Shown here: in pieces, positions 10,901-24,370 of the stretch
How positions within the stretch are numbered: the first letter of the stretch is position 1
Layout of the letters: each line of letters begins with the position of its first letter
Origin: Ascoidea rubescens DSM 1968
Taxonomy: Eukaryota; Ascomycota; Saccharomycetes; Ascoideales; Ascoideaceae
Reading direction: 5' to 3'
Assembly (NCBI RefSeq): GCF_001661345.1
Contig: NW_017962919.1
Location: 124,001-188,000 of the forward strand
DNA length: 64,000 bases
Notes under the pieces: generated by a model
What the model saw: the letters and a program-made list of their open reading frames with translations, nothing else
The model's database searches: none
Told to the model about the DNA's origin: nothing
Translations under genes and position numbers: made by a program

Positions 10901-13331
10901 AATGAAATTGTTGATTTCGCATTTGATTAATTCAAAGTCTTATGAAATAGTAAATAGTGGAGAGACACCGTGAATAATCTTTCCGAGCATGCCAACAGTC
11001 AATATCGGTCCAGAAAAAATCACATTTCAAATTATCTAACAAAATGAGAGCAGTCGTAGTTAGAGATTATATCGCTGGTCAATCGCATTGCCCAATGGGC
11101 AACCTATATGGCTGTTAAAACGTAAATGTATTTATTGTAAATCGTTCTAAACAATAATTGTTGACTATAATTTAGTCTGTATTTCGACTGAATCTTGTTT
11201 TGATAAACATCTTCAATTATATATCTTTTGATAAATACAAGACCATATAAGTCAATAAAAATTTATTAAACATTCAACATTTCAAATAAGTAGTAATGTT
11301 GGGTCAAATGATTTACTTTAAAGTATGACGTAAACCATCGACAATTACAGAAACCGTCTTAATGTATGAAAGGGTTAAACAAAGGAATATATCCGTATTG
11401 CTTCGTAAAATTTATCATTGCAACTTTTGACAAATAATAAATGAAGTATAAAAGAAGAATGAATGTCGTTTATTTTTAAAAGAAGAATGATAAATATATG
11501 AATGGAATATCTTCAAATAAAAGTAGAATGTCCGTAACGAAAAATTGATAAAGTATAAATATGAAAATCAAATGACTTTCACTAATAATAAATACAATCA
11601 AAGTGAATTAATGGCAACTGAATTCATATACTTAATTTTCGTTTCAATTCTGAAAAATAAAAGTTGTCGAAGTAACAATTATGGCAAACGAGGCAATTGA
11701 AATGAATGTGAATATAAATTCTAAAGTAAAACATAGAAAGGTAATTAAATTGATTGTTCTCGCGCACACAAATTGTAATTTCGGTTGTAATTTCAACAAA
11801 CAAAACCGAAGTGATTTGATAATCTACCAATAGTTTGAATTGAATTAGCATCAATTAAATTGGTAAAGTGGTACGCGTCACTGTATTTTGAATTGTCATG
11901 ACCGAGTAAGATATGCTGATTAGAAATCGGTTCTCCAATAACATGATAGTAAATTTCGACGTGGTTGTATTGTTTAACTTTGAAGCTGTATATCTTGAAT
12001 TATTTAAAAAAGTATTTGATTGATGAAATTTGATATCTTACTGATTGCTATTGAGTTTTTGATAACATACTGCTGTAAAATAACTTTGGATGGATGTAAC
12101 CACTATTGAAAAAAAGAAACATTCAGCTGCTGCGGATATTTCAAAGAAATCTAATAAATGTGACTCAAACATTTATCAGGATTGTTAAACGTGGAATATC
12201 TTGCATTGAGGAAATGTCTTACAATATGAGGAATTTAAACAAAAAAACCGATTTTTCTATATCATTCTAGAAGTTGTTAATTGAATTACTGTAAGAAAAA
12301 TTAGATAATGGTCAAATGTGAAAATAGATTAGCTTTTGCTAATGGTAGTTAAAATTTTAATGTAAAACTGAAATGACATACTCCAACATTGGATAAAGTT
12401 AAATGTAGAAATTTAATTATTCAAAGACGAAATGAATCAAAAATGAAAGTAATGAAGGATAAGAGTTCAATTGAAGTAATCATTTGTCAAAGTTCGGAAG
12501 CAGAGGTTGCGACACGACAAACTGTTGAAAACGTGGAAATTTCAAATGAACTCAAAAAATAGTTAGAAAATGAAAAATTTCATGCTGATGAGATTGAGTA
12601 ATTTCACTTTTTTAGAAATTGTAATTTCTATTGTAACTTGATTCAAATTAAATTGTTTAATTTAACATTTTGACAAGAGTTTGATCTTTAGTTCTATGAA
12701 GTTACTTGATAAGAGAGTGAGTGACATTGTCTTCTGTACTGTTAGAAGTAGATTATATTTTCCTATTCCAAATAAAATCTTTATTGAGATGGTACGTAGT
12801 ATTGATGTGGTTGAATCGGCTTTGTGAATAAGGATGGCAGTATGCAGCTATCAAATTTTGCTCTCTTTGTCTTTTTCATTTTCCTGTAATTTTCGTGTTT
12901 CATTCAAACTAGATCTGTTGCGACGATATTCTTTTTTACCTCCTCTACATTAAGTATTGAAACTGAAACAACTTTTATAGGATCCTTGACTATTGTTTCT
13001 TCATCGTGTTATAGATTTCAAGATATGTTATTCGGTTATCGTATTTCAGCTTCATGTGATTTTAGTAAAGAATATGCAGATACGATGCTTTACGTTGTTG
13101 TGAACGATTATGATGTTTTAATTGAATTCATTGCATCTCAATATTATTTTTCTTAACATAAATAATTTTGTTCGAACATTCAACATATTTCTGCTCGGAC
13201 AATCTAGAAAAATTTGTTCTTTTCAATTTATTTTTTATCTCCAGCATGAGGGGCCCAAATAAAGCCCACATTTCTAAACAATTTTCATTATTGGTAATAG
13301 TTACACAACATAAAGATATTATCCGAAACCA
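10900..13331. other. AT-rich gap with no recognised gene; 3' part probably leader or LTR of copy 4
   Basis: This stretch is very AT-rich, with only short open frames on both strands, of which the longest (11624-11854, minus, 76 codons) is low-complexity and Phe/Tyr/Ile-rich as expected by chance. No tRNA, helicase or transposase signal is seen. The last few hundred bases run into the gag start of copy 4 and may be its decayed 5' LTR. Confidence 0.4.
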
Positions 13332-13380
13332 GATACAAATAAATCTTATGTTGAATTATATTAATAAATTGGATGATAAA
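13332..13380 (+). repeat. Leader block shared with copy 6, just before gag of copy 4
   Basis: The sequence GATACAAATAAATC is followed by AATTATATTAAT. The same arrangement (GATACAAATAAAC, then AATTATATTAAT) stands at 22671-22705 before the gag of copy 6. In both places gag begins 50-190 bases later. It is probably the inner end of the 5' LTR or the untranslated leader of lineage I. Confidence 0.5.
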
Positions 13381-16300
13381 AGAACTTACAATGTTCAATG
13401 ATTTTAAAAAATTCATACGGTCAACTCAATCAATGAAGATCAATAGGTCTGCGACGGGTGCTGATTGGTCCTTGTTTACAACATCGTTTACCACTAGAAT
13501 TGCTAACCTCGCTGATACTAAAGGTTTCAACTTGATTGGATTCACCGCTGCTACTAACGTGTGTTGAAGTCCAAAAGGAATACCTGATACTGTTGACCCA
13601 ATAATCGATATTGCTTTTGAGTCCAAAGTGATTGGAAATGATGATGAATACAGTTGTATCGAAATTTTGATTTTGATAAATCTAAAATCAACGAGTATAG
13701 AAAATTCAGAAAAGGTTGAGTTTCTTAAGAACTTATTAAAGCCATTAGTTGATCCACAAAATCATATTGAATTCAATAGGCACATTAAAATGATTTCAGC
13801 TCATTATCCACGATGTTGAGTTAGTACTTTCTCTGCTGCTTTTCTCAATTTAAAACCAACGTTGAGAAAAAATAACTTTGAATCAATAGTTTGAATGGCA
13901 TCGCATTTGAACTTAGTGAAAAAATGCCACCATTATCAAATCATTGCATTCTCAGAGAGATTCATGACTGAAAAGGAAAAAGAGTTCCAAACAAATCATC
14001 AGAATCAGTTTAACAGAGGAATGGCATTGAGGCAGGCAATACTATGCGAACTACAGTTAACTGCATCAACAATGGTGCTTTGGTGAACCTCTCTAAATTG
14101 CCGAACACCAAAAAGATATCATCTCTATCAAAGAATTGAATTGATTCAGAGTGCAGTTAACTTCAAAAATATCTTTGAAAAAAAATAGAAATCAAAGTCT
14201 GAGGGGGCTAAATGAAATGTTGATCATTGTACAGTTCAATTGGTTCTCGTTTCAGGTGAAGAACTTCATTATGTAAGCAGTGCTGCACTGAGTCACTGTC
14301 CGAAGGACGGAACCACTTCAATCATTAGTGACAGTGCTGTTGATATTCGTCCAACTGAAGCAGCTGTTATTGAATGTTGACGCACACAGTAAAATTGCAG
14401 GCTGTGGACAAACCCACCAAGTAATATTCTTAGTTTTGCTAAAAACGCTGAAAATAGTTGGACTCCTCTGGTTGAAAAAAGCATAATATCAAATATCTTA
14501 GATGATTTGATAATGCTGAGTGGAGGAAAATCAATGAATTTTGGTTCGTCAGTTTGATATCAGTTCAAAATGAGATGCTGCTGAACACTGAGTGTGATTT
14601 CCATCGAGATTACAAAATGCATGGTCATTGCTTTTTTAATGACATCAATACCATAACATAAATGAACGCACTCCTTGCAAACTTCAAGCCCATTAACTCT
14701 AGGAGAAACTTTCATTTGGTGTCTAAACAAAATGCAACGTTTAAAGTATCACAACTGAAGAGATTTAATTGCCTGGCACAATATCTCTGAGGATGTAACT
14801 GCCCAATTATTTGTTCTTATAAATTGAATGTTGGATCCTTGAATCATATTACATTGTTTGTCAAGTCTTTCGTTCAAATCAGATGCGGCTCAATAATTAA
14901 TTAATTCTTTATATGTATTGCAAAGATTACCTTGTTTCACAACTAGATCATCGTGCTGTATCAAAGCAGATAATGAATTTAATACAAATATGTTTAAGAG
15001 TTTCAGCAAACAGAAGGGTAAATCAGAGAAGTCACCGCACCTCATTGCTCCATATCAAATAAAGAATTGATAGTTTGAACAAACTAGCCCAGAACAAAAG
15101 GAACAGCCAAAATTGATTTTAAAATTCGAAATCAAAACTGGAACTGGCATTGAAACATTTGATCGTGATACAGAATCATATTCCCATAACCAAAAGCTAA
15201 AGATCGCCAATAGAAGTGCTTTGGGAAATTTCAGAGAATGTAAAATATTTTAGTTTTTTTGGTGCTTACATGTTGACAATTATTCATAACGGCAGCCAAA
15301 AAATGTATAAGAAAGTCATTAACGGCTCATTGTGTGAGTTGAGTTTACCACACCAAATTTGTTCTATTGTGGTCAAGAACTGCAGCAAAAATATTCAAAA
15401 TAATTTGATTACGATCAGTAAATCAATTCTAACATTTGGTTCAAATAATTCAAAACTAGTTGTAATTGCTGAAGCTTAAAAGCGCTTCAAAAATAATTTA
15501 GCAGTTTCTCGAACCCCCTATTATTTTTAGATTGTCCTCTACCATTGAACTCAACATTCAAGCTTATCAATAATGAAAAAAATATTGAAATAGAAGAAGC
15601 ATTTCCCAAAGACATTGCTTCTTCCTCTATGGCCAAATCACCAAAAAAATTACAATGGAAGGCTGTTTATCTTTTTGAGGATTTGTCCAATTAACCTGCT
15701 ACTAATTCAATAAATGAATCAACATTAGTCAATGGTGTGGTTGCGGAAAAATTATGTGATTCTGACAACAAATTAACGGTCAAACTCAGACGAACTATGT
15801 ACAATACCAAACATCCTATGAGCCACCATTTGAACATGATACGATATCGTTTTAGCTGAACACTATGCTTTATTAGTGAGATTGGTGACACCTTGGATCG
15901 TTTGAGAACTTTACCGATTTCCAATGAAGCTGAAGCTCAACTAACCGAATATCTTCCTAGCGTAATTGAACATATATTTGGAGTTTCACTATACTGAATG
16001 CATTTTTTTGTGGATGAAGCGGCGCATTTACTGCTATCAAAATCAAAATTTATCGTTCCAACATTCTTCTAAGATCTTATAACAACGCCACAATTTTTAA
16101 ATTGGTTACCTAATATGGGAAATGAAATAGATTCGATTGAACAAAGCGATGTTTATTTATTTGTTCCACGACCATCAGCAAAGAGCAAATTACACAAAAG
16201 AAAATGAATATTTCAGGATAATCTTAAAGCAACTGGATCTGAAAAATATACGGCAAGATTAGGTGAAATACTTTTTCAGGATGAACTTCGCCATTAGTAT

Positions 16301-17640
16301 ATTGATGCATATTATCCGGTTATGAACAATAACACTAGAAGATTGGCGCATTAACTAGCTGGCTTTGACAACTTCAATATCAGCGACTTGGATGCCAAGC
16401 CCGCTATCTAGAGTTGAACAATATACTCTCCATTTCATTTTGATTCTCCTGCGAAAACTTTTTCATCAATGAAAAAGGGTTAAAACACGAAAAACGGATT
16501 TTACTGTTTGAAGCAAGGCCCATTAATTTTATTCAATACAATTAAAGATGTTCTCAAAGGCCGCCATAGCTGCTCATGAAGTTTGTTGGATCCATCTTTA
16601 ATCCACAATTTATGTTGTTCAATGTGCATTTACGTTCAAGATATTTTATTTGCCGGGAAATCAACAAATGATATTGAGATAGCAAAGCCATTACTTATGA
16701 CAATCATCAAATAACAGATGTTGAATCACCAAAAATAGTTGTTTGAGTTAATTTTGAGCAGAGATAAAACGGATATAATTTTTCTTCAATAGGCTTTATT
16801 TGAGAGTTTTAATTGGATTGATTCGCATAAATATTAAAAGAAGTAAAGACGTCTTTTGCGGAAGCATTTGGAAATGCTGTTGAGCTAACCATCGTAGTTG
16901 CTATTGATTATCTGAAGCATGAATTGATTTTTGTCACTATTTATCTTAACCAAGAAACAGTGAATTATGCTATCTCATTTTGGGCATTCAGGTCAAATCA
17001 GACATCTTGTCAGTCCATTAAAACATCATTTATCTGGTGTTTTCAGTGTGTTACAATATGTTTGTCAATCATTTGACTTGTCAACTCATGAAGACGATAA
17101 TGGCACTCAATTAATTCATAGTTATTTTAAACTTCTTCACAAAAGTGAATATAAAACAAATAAAATTATTTTCTGGAGGCACTTATTTCCCTAACAGATG
17201 ATAGTGAGTGTGGTTGGCAAATGATATATTCACAAGAAAATGTCAAAGGGGCTACTTCACAGCGTGAAAAAGGATCTTGCTTTTATGGTCCTGTAAGAAA
17301 CAATCACTTGTTGCGTTGTCTTGTAGTGAAAATAAATATTCTTCTTTCACTAATCCAATGTGGAGTTGATTATTCTTTCAAATCATAGTAGATGACCTAA
17401 GAACACAAATGGCTTTGATATATGAATGTGATGATAGTCACCTAATAAGTCTTTCATGACATCCTTACACGCATACGCAATCGAAGGCTATTGATTCTAT
17501 ATTTCATTTCATCGGCATACTTATTCTTAATAGGGAGAGAAAAGTGAATTATACTATGATGAAAGACATGGATATTGACAATTGGTGCAAGGTCGGCGAT
17601 ACAACTACATTTGAAACAAATGATAAATTATTCAATTAAT
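13380..17640 (+). mobile_element. Ty1/copia fossil, copy 4 (lineage I), gag to RNase H
   Basis: A near full-length fossil of about 4.3 kb. The gag start at 13.41-13.57 kb reads KKFIRSTQSMKINRSATGAD, closely related to the gag starts of copies 6, 7, 12, 13 and 14. A protease-like piece IISDSAVDI lies near 14.32 kb. The RT start region (about 16.01-16.15 kb) has VDEAAHLLLSKSKFIVPTFF. RT continues with TARLGEILFQDELRH (16.25-16.30 kb; Y-K-A-R-L-V-A-x-G-F type), NISDLDAKPAI (16.38 kb; H-Q-M-D-V-K-T-A-F type) and CLKQGPLILFNTIKDVL (16.51 kb; G-L-K-Q-S-P-R-x-W type). The RT end is at 17.00 kb (HLVSPLKHHLSGVFSVLQYV), and RNase H ends at 17.48-17.6 kb with SKAIDSIFHFIGILILNRER. It is broken many times and looks old. 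Confidence 0.85.
16010..16565 (+). pseudogene. Copia reverse transcriptase domain, broken (copy 4)
   Basis: The pieces occur in the family order: TPQFLNWLPNMGNEIDSIEQ (the W-x-x-A-M-x-x-E-I-x-S-L-x-x-N helix at the RT start), TARLGEILFQDELRH, NISDLDAKPAI and CLKQGPLILFNTIKDVLKG. The spacing of about 170 residues from first to last agrees with copia RVT_2. The same linker word (V-D-x-x-A-x-L-L-L-S-K-S-K) precedes RT in copy 8 and, more weakly, in copy 12, tying these into one lineage. Confidence 0.82.
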
Positions 17641-19409
17641 TCCGATTATTTTGATCAAACTACAAGCTGAATTCGAATTATTTAGAAAGTGAATCAGATC
17701 ATCTTAACATCTTTCAAAATTTTCAGTTCAAAATTATTCATCGCTTTGATTCTATCTTCGATAATCACTACAATTTTTGGTTACTGAACATATTCTTTTT
17801 TGATTTAAACCAATGATAGTTTCATCAAACTTTCAAGTATAATTACTTCCAAGATTCATTCTTTTATCGTTAAGTTATTTAATTTATACGTTTAGCCATA
17901 AGTATTTTCAGTTAATGTAATCCCATTTATAGAGTTGAAATTCATCAAATTTCAGTTGGAGAAACTGACCTATGATCGTTTACTGTTTGATAGATAAATA
18001 TGTTAGTTTGTTCAAGTTTCTCATATTGCTAAATTCCGTTTCCAACTCCTCAAGGATTACTGTTCACATTCCTGATAATTTTTCTTGCAACTTTATTTTC
18101 AACTGCGATATAACAGGTAGAGGTAACGCATTATTTTCCAAATCTGTCTTAAAACAGTCGACAATTATTTAACAGAAATATATAATTACAAGCACAATAC
18201 AAAAAAATTAAGTATTAAATCTTTGTGCTGAATTAGATAAAGAAATATTTTGAAATATACATTGTTAATTATTAACAAATTTTCGCAGCAACAAAATCTG
18301 ATTTAATCTCTGAAATATGTATCCAACACAGAGTATTTTTTTGGCGAGCAACTTCTCTAAAAAAATATTGTCCACTATTGAACTATTTCTAGTTTTGAAT
18401 TTTTTCTAGTTGGGATTTGATTAGAACTGACGAAAAACTTTCAGAATGCTTTAATGAGCCTTTGATAGTACTACGGATGTATTTATTAATAGTTAAAGTA
18501 TTCATTTGATTGAGAGAACAGTGACTATTGCTCTTGCGAAATTTTACCAAAATACGTTTACAATTGAGAATTTACTTATTTTGTGCTTTTCTTGCGCTCA
18601 ACAAACGTAATTTATTTAACTTTTCACATTCACCGACAATGTCAATTGCATTGAAAATTAATTGCTTGTTTCCTTTAAAGCGAGCATTGTCACCTTTGCT
18701 TTCTTTAAATTTGAGATTGTATTTTGTAAATATTTAAATAGGAAACTGATCAATATAATAATATACTCAAATAATTGTCTTATCGTTTAAATAACATATT
18801 CATATTGGATCACTCTGAGTAATTACAGTCACTATTAAAATAAATATACTATTATCTGTTCTGTTGATATGTAAGATATAAAATGGAATTGATAAAAATC
18901 ATTTCTTTTAGATGTGAAAAGGCAAGTTTCTAGATTTAGAATAAAAATTTTAATATATGTGAGATATAACCGAACAAGCATATTCCATTATCTATTCCAT
19001 TATGAGAACATAATAGACCATTTTTGCATCACTTTCGCTGAAGCTGGATAATGTTACGTTTTACAAATACAGTATGTTTATCCTCTATTTGATACAGCTC
19101 AACTATCAAAATAAACTATCATCAAGCCTAAAGTCATATTTATTGAATGAAATTAGAATGAACTTTTTGATAAACCCACTATTGATTTAAATCCTCCAAA
19201 GAAAATATGGTGAAAATAAATTTTTCAAAGCTTGGTAATTGCAATGGATGTAAAACAACAATTAAAGAGTGAAATGCTTGAAGGTTGTTAAATTTATTTT
19301 TTTGTTTTCAGCACAAATTCTAATTTAGATCGAAACCCGTTCAAAAGAATTGGAATTAATTTGATATCCCAACAACAGTTTGATATTTAGTTCTACCAAC
19401 TAATTTTTG
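17641..19409. other. AT-rich stretch between two copia fossils meeting tail to tail
   Basis: Copy 4 ends at about 17.64 kb (+) and copy 5 ends at about 19.41 kb (-), so the two 3' LTRs should lie here. The sequence is very AT-rich and has only short open frames (the longest about 69 codons, Phe/Leu/Lys-rich). I see no gene and no clear LTR borders by eye. Confidence 0.4.
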
Positions 19410-21900
19410 AATGAATCATTCTTCCTTGGTTTTCTGATAGAAACACTGAGTTTGACTTTCAATTAACAATAAGTTCTCCAATATAATGATATTTAATATC
19501 AATATCCAAAGATTGAATATGAGCATAGGAATGGTTTCACCATCTCAAATAATAATTAAAGGCTGATTGATAAATAATGGATGCTAAAGGATTTAGCTCC
19601 ACTAATATGTAATTAAGAAATAATCCATTTTTGATTACTTGGGACAATAAAACATCTTATGCTTCAGCGGAAGAGAATGCAATAGATGATAGATTCTTTG
19701 CGAACCACCATAGCAAGTAAGTTTCTAGCATTGCCAAAAAGCCAGTTTGACGTTTGCTTGTGATTTTATCGCTTGCCCAATCATCGCCATCAACAACTGT
19801 TAGTGCAAAAAGTATCTCTAGAGGATAACTGATGACTGTTGCATACTCTTTGTTGTCATCAAGTCTAAAGGCTATATGATTTAGTTGAATATTATTACTA
19901 TAATAATGAATGCACAAGTCATTTGTTTGCAAAGATATTGCAACATTCAGAAATACCCTAGTAACTCATGTTTTGATGGTCTAACAAAATGTCTGGTTCG
20001 AAGTGATTTTGCATAATGATATCATGTATGACAGTAGTATCCTTAAATAGGAATGTGCCACGAGTGGATTTATATTGGAAATGATCCTTTTCATTAGGAA
20101 TTGTTGATTCAACACCATTGATTAATCCTTTCGCCGAAGGTGCTTTAAATTCTTTTAATGCTTGAGCTTCGAAATTCGATAGAAACTCCTTAGTTAAATC
20201 TATTGAAAAAGTTTTGCATAAATCATTTCTCTGCTTTAAATAAACTTCAAAAGACAGATTTGAGGATGAATTATTTTCTTTTGCAAATTTGTTCATGAAT
20301 AATGATTTCGCGTTGTTAATCTCATCATTTGTGTTGCCCGCAATTAAATTATCATTAACGAAAGATAATATTCAAGTAATCTATTCGAACGGAAATGGTA
20401 CCAACCATCTTTGAGTGATGTTATTGCATTTGTTTGAGCATTAGTGACCATATTGATCAGAATAACTTGGGCTTGTCTCAAACAGTACAATCCCATTCTT
20501 AATTTCTAAATCTTTCTTTTTAATGTAGATGATGCAGCATGAAATGCAAGATAAAGTGGATCGACTACTGTTCCATTCATGAAAGCTGTCTTGGCATTGA
20601 ACTGGCAGATATTATAGTTGTTGATGCCGGGTGATAGAAAATGTTATCGTAATGGATCATTTTCTTGGCGGGAGCTTAAAAATGAATATAGTAATTAGCA
20701 AGTTCGATGAAAAATGTTTTTCATGTGATATTGCCTTAAGTGGTTGAGACACGTCAGCTTCATCATCAACATTGAATGGCTAATTTCCTTTCACTATTTT
20801 GGTCATATTTGATGTCGCTGAAACTAAAAGTTAAAAGTCATCTTATTGAATCCAATTCATTTGATTTTGATTTGGGGATAAGCCCCAACATTTCGTGGGC
20901 CTACTTACCCATCAGAGTATAATGTTGAAATCATAGAGTTGAATCTTCATACTAATGTATTTGCTTCTCTTTGAACAAAAAGAAAGGTTGAGTTTCCTGA
21001 GAGTTTTTTAATTATTTCAATTTTACCTGGGAATTAATGTGGTGGTTGATCTTCAATTTCTTGACAGCCAGTAAAGATATCAATGATTCAAGTAGTAATC
21101 ATTTCCACTGTTAGACAAAATTATTCTGTTGAAATTATATCTTTCATTCATGAAAAGATAGTTCCTTGCTGTTTTGGTAATTTTCTGTCTTAGTCGGTGA
21201 GTAATTTTAGATTTGTTACAAGAAACGTAAAGATTGATTGAGTGGAGACTACAGACTATTGTTGTTTCAACTGTAAGAGTATTAACTGGTTCATTGGTGA
21301 ACTCTTTGATATTAAAACGAGGATTCATTTGTGACTCTTCTACTAAGGATGGAATAGCGAAATTACAACTTTTATTGTGTAATGGTTCTCTCAACTCAAC
21401 ACACCTAATTTTATTGATAGTATAGCATGTATGCTCCAGCGTTCCAGTTCAATCGAAGAATGTTAGTTTGTTGGAGAGTAAGTGAGCTAAAAATAAACGG
21501 GTTTTTGGGTCATTATTTGCAACTGCTTTTATTCAATTGATAGAAATAGCTAGAATTGATTTGTCCTTCGAAGTGAATTATTTTGGAAAATCTTTTTGCC
21601 GTTCTTTTCCAACATAAAAGCAATTTTGGTTCAGGAATTGAAGGCGAAAAAAGGAAAATTGTGGACTTTCTCGAAAATTGTTTCTATGAGATTATGAAGG
21701 AATGCAAACTTTAGAGTACATAATTCTCCATCAATTTAAACGCTTTTTGCGCTGCGTTAATGAGGTGCCATGAAAATTCATAATTCTTTTGTTTTGCAAT
21801 TCCATGGAGCAAAAAGATAAAACGTTCAATTAGACTTTGCAATATTGTTTTAAAACCCAAAAGTCAATTATTAACTCGTTCATTGTGAATGTGATGTGTT
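19410..21900 (-). mobile_element. Ty1/copia fossil, copy 5 (lineage I), integrase end to RNase H
   Basis: On the minus strand, from high to low coordinates: an integrase-like stretch (21.9-21.5 kb) with HGIAKQKNYEFSWHLINAAQ; the RT palm NICQFNAKTAFMNGTVVDPL (about 20.62-20.56 kb) and LYCLRQAQVILINM (about 20.50-20.45 kb); RT thumb pieces FEVYLKQRNDLCKTFSID and FQYKSTRGTFLF (20.23-20.04 kb); RNase H VVDGDDWASDKITSKRQTGF with SSIAFSSAEA (19.80-19.66 kb); and HIQSLDIDIKYHYIGELIVN (about 19.51-19.46 kb). Gag and protease are not seen, and copy 6 starts on the other strand at 22.83 kb. The RNase H is the best preserved in lineage I. It is broken many times. Confidence 0.87.
19450..19830 (-). pseudogene. 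Copia RNase H domain, broken (copy 5)
   Basis: VVDGDDWASDKITSKRQTGF matches D-x-D-W-A-G-D-x-x-x-R-x-S-T-S-G-F. SSIAFSSAEA matches S-T-V-A-L-S-S-A-E-A-E-Y. HIQSLDIDIKYHYIGEL matches H-x-R-x-K-H-I-D-I-K-Y-H-F-I-R-E-L. All three are on the minus strand in the right order with normal spacing. Confidence 0.88.
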
Positions 21901-22830
21901 CATTGAAAATTCATTTGTTCATTTTGAAAGGATGAATGAGTTGAACTGACTTCATGGATGTAATTTTTTTTTCTCCAAAGATTTTAAAAAGATTTGTATT
22001 GAATTCATTATTGTTCTTGATCAACAAAGGTGAATTAATTGCGAAGGTATGTAATCTTTGAAATATACATAATTATTCTATTTGTGGTTCAGCTGCTTCG
22101 CACATGATCTAGTGAATATTGAAAGGAATAAATTTCATTAGCTTGAAATTTTCACTTTACATTATTTTTCGAATGCATAAAGAATACTAAGATCGCAACA
22201 ATTGTTGCTTCTGCAAAATCTGCTCTAGGGATTTAGGCCATTGATATACTTTTCAGAAGAATAATCTTTATTGTTTCGTATTATAATCGTTCTTAGTTAA
22301 AGTTATTTTATTTTTGCATTTATACCTTACCTATTATTTCTTGATGAAATTTTTTTTTTACAAATGAACTTTATCAATTGTCAGTTAATGTTTCCTTCAT
22401 CATACAATAGAGCCCTTTCACACTTCAGCTGAACATAAGCAAATAAGTTCGTTATCATCTCATGTAAGAATCTTACCATTTGATTAAATTTCTTCAATTC
22501 AAAAATTGCTTTTCATTTTCCGGTGAGTGTTGGTTTTTCTTTTAAAATACTTTTTTCTTATCAATTCTATTTTTTTTATTCATTAACGATAGACCAATAA
22601 TTCTAAATGTTTCTAAGTGCAGTTTAGAGTTATCTAGCGCTGTATTATATAAATATATAGTTAAAACAGCGATACAAATAAACTTAATAAAAAATTATAT
22701 TAATGAACTAGTTATTGAAGAGTTTACACTATCCAATTTCAAACGATAAACTGTAGGGAATCTTTACTTTGCACAATATTTCATTTTCGTCCAAATTTGG
22801 ACAATGATTGAATTAAGTTTCACAAATTTA
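21900..22830. other. AT- and pyrimidine-rich stretch before copy 6; probable leader or LTR remains
   Basis: No gene is seen. Copies 5 (-) and 6 (+) point away from each other across this stretch, so 5' ends of one or both may lie here. The piece GATACAAATAAAC at 22671 and the AATTATATTAAT that follows match the block before the gag of copy 4. The borders of any LTR are not visible. Confidence 0.4.
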
Positions 22831-24370
22831 TTAAATCTTTTAGATTAATGCAGATTGAAAACTTTGGGACTGGGGCGCTATTGCCCCCATTACAGACTTT
22901 GCTCACCAAAGGAGTCATTAATTTTTTTCATTTTGTTCAGTTTAAGTTAATGAAATTCGTGGCTCCTATTCATGGGATTCAAACTTCAAGAATATTTGCT
23001 GGTATCGTTGAAAATATAATCAAAGGGGGGATTTAATCTAAGCAAAGTAGAAAAAAGATCAAAGACATTGGTAATGTAATGTTCATTCAAGCCAATGAAT
23101 GATTCATGGACAAATGAAATTATGAAAATGATAAGCCTCTTACCACGTTATTTGATCCATGAGTCATTGAGTTCAAATTCAACCAATTGTTCGAAAGGAT
23201 TGAGATCGATTTAGGTCATGATGCAGCATTTCTATTTATTGCTGCCAATGCTGCGCATCTTAAGAAAGAAACCAAAGACTTGGCAAACTAGTTTAGAAAA
23301 AGCGGTTTGGCGAGCTTCGCTTTCGAAGAGAGTAATAAATGGCGCCATTATAAATTAATGGCATTTCCAGCGATATTAGCCAATTAAATGAAATGATTAC
23401 CAACAAATTGATCAAAATCAATTGAACTCACGTCAGATCTTGAGGAACGAAATCGTTTCTTGAGTGAGCTGCATGCCCAGAATGTGGACATTTTGGTGAT
23501 CCGAGCAAAAATGGGAGAAGACCAAAAATACTTCAATCTTACGAAAAGTTCAGTCAATTGAGTGTGCCGATTAGTTCGAAGTTGTTATTCACAATGAATC
23601 AAAATCAGAATCCGAGGAACGTCATTTAGCTGTGATCATTTGCATGTTGTATATGTTCTTGATTCAGGTGCACAACTCATGTTGTAAACTGTCTTGAATA
23701 TTCAGCTGATGAAAAAGATCAGAACATATTATTCAAGGGAGTGAGTAGTAACGATATTCTCACAATCAAAAAAACTGTTAATGATGGTTTTTCAAAAATA
23801 TCGGATGTCAAGCAAATTCCAACCTCAGACAGCAATAAAGTTAGTGTTTCTAATTTGCTCAAAGCTGGTTTCACTTATCATAATCAACCAATGAAACTAT
23901 TCATCGACAAACATGGTCTGATCATGGCTGAGTGCTAAAAAATTAATAAATTATAGTTGTTAAGTGCAAAAGGAATAAAAATTGATTTTGCTTTGAACCC
24001 TGAATAAGACTTGAAGCGCATTGACAACCATCATCGCCATTCATTTTGAATCAAATAATTGTCGTGACGATGAGTGAATTCACCCCTGCCGACTTTACAA
24101 TTGCATAAAAGCCTCTTGAAATGTGTGCTTCAGTTGTAAAAACACTACAACTCTCAAAATTTATAAGATCAAAAACATTAATTATTGGGCAATACCTTTC
24201 TGCCTATTGTCATATTTTTAATAATGGTGTTCATAAGTTATTTGTGGCGGAGTATGAGTTTTATTTCATTGTTGGTCGAGATCTCTTATATATATTTGAA
24301 GCAACGATGATATACTTTGAACCAATGTATTCTCAATTGTTTTCAAAGTTAAAGAAGTAATGTATTCAAT
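22830..24370 (+). mobile_element. Ty1/copia fossil, copy 6 (lineage I), gag, protease and pre-integrase part
   Basis: The gag start (22.85-22.98 kb) contains NFGTGALLPPLQTLLTKGVI, which lines up with the T-G-A-x-W gag motif of copies 4, 7 and 13. The protease is clear at about 23.65-23.69 kb: VVYVLDSGAQLML (V-L-D-S-G-A type). The segment between protease and integrase follows with NKVSVSNLLKAGFTYHNQPM and KLFIDKHGLIMAEC (23.85-23.94 kb; L-L-S-V-S-x-L-x-x-x-G type). A piece QLSKFIRSKTLIIGQYLSAY at 24.15-24.21 kb has a counterpart in copy 8. RT and RNase H are absent, and copy 7 meets it from the other strand at 24.97 kb. It is broken many times. Confidence 0.8.
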
